Position numbers and translations under genes: made by a program. From an uncultured Blautia sp. (GTDB lineage Bacteria; Bacillota; Clostridia; Lachnospirales; Lachnospiraceae), in the NCBI RefSeq assembly GCF_947654165.1, contig NZ_CANTKB010000056.1:1-6621 (forward strand): a stretch of DNA of 6,621 bases. The letters are read 5' to 3'. Shown here piece after piece: positions 6,582 to 6,621 of this stretch. Numbering within the stretch: position 1 is the stretch's first letter; every line of letters starts with the position of its first letter. Below the pieces are notes generated by a model that saw only the letters and a list, made by a program, of their open reading frames with translations, was not told the origin of the DNA and searched no databases.

Positions 6582-6621
6582 CCGCTTGTAAATAATGGTA
6601 AATATGTGGTATGATAAAAGA
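6574..6621 (+). mobile_element. Probable left end of an insertion sequence (IS3-like)
   Basis: Coding similarity of the second GH3 stops at about 6572. The following bases start TGTACTGACC (6574-6583), resembling, as I recall them, the TG-initiated terminal repeats of IS3/IS150-group elements. Within 48 bp they give an inward-reading promoter, as expected at the left end of such an element. The window ends before any transposase or the other terminus, so the family and even the IS identity are inferred. A small deletion or frameshift joining unrelated DNA would be the alternative. Confidence 0.45.
6586..6615 (+). promoter_or_regulatory. Candidate promoter reading off the right edge
   Basis: TTGTAA at 6586-6591 (4 of 6) and TATGAT at 6610-6615 (5 of 6) are spaced by 18 bp. 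It sits just inside the presumed insertion-sequence end, the usual place for a transposase promoter. It could equally serve some other gene beyond the window. Confidence 0.45.

Noticed and set aside
1..6621. CRISPR arrays, tRNA or rRNA genes, toxin-antitoxin or phage-defence modules
   Set aside because: No regularly spaced repeats, no cloverleaf or rRNA-like stretches, and no defence-type protein domains are visible; the window is explained by one sugar operon with mobile-element edges.

Overview
This 6.6-kb window looks like a sugar-utilisation locus from a gut-type Clostridia, most likely Lachnospiraceae. The basis is moderate-to-low GC, strong AAAGGAGG-type ribosome binding sites, a characteristic Lachnospiraceae-style AraC regulator, and a MelB-like transporter with a lysine/glutamate-rich tail. 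No taxonomic marker gene is present, so the assignment is an inference from protein style.

Layout, all genes on the + strand. Positions 1-256 hold no intact gene. They contain a 43-codon relic resembling the N-terminus of large ArdC-like or helicase-type proteins of integrative conjugative elements, then a plausible promoter for the regulator. Positions 257-1480 encode a full-length AraC-family regulator, closed by a strong palindromic terminator at 1493-1526. The 186-bp gap 1481-1666 carries the terminator, an inverted repeat, a tandem 10-bp direct repeat, a candidate promoter and a leader hairpin. Next is a tightly packed operon: a complete family-3 glycoside hydrolase (1667-4048), a GPH/MelB-type MFS symporter (4070-5740) and a second, different family-3 glycoside hydrolase (5754-6581) with gaps of 21 and 13 nt. 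The second hydrolase stops abruptly after its N-terminal catalytic barrel. The sequence after it (about 6574 onward) looks like the left end of an insertion sequence, with TG-initiated terminal bases and an inward promoter.

Working model: the AraC protein senses a sugar signal and activates the operon from the tandem repeat placed just upstream of the -10 element. The symporter imports a di- or oligosaccharide or glycoside, and the signal-peptide-less GH3 enzymes hydrolyse it in the cytoplasm. The exact sugar (beta-glucoside, beta-xyloside or other) cannot be read from the sequence. The second hydrolase lacks the domain that usually supplies the acid/base residue, so it is probably inactive in this strain.

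I see no evidence of an undescribed defence, RNA or mobile system. The most interesting points are the apparent IS disruption, the geometry of the putative AraC operator, the conjugative-element relic at the left edge, and the transporter's changed cation-site residue and charged tail.
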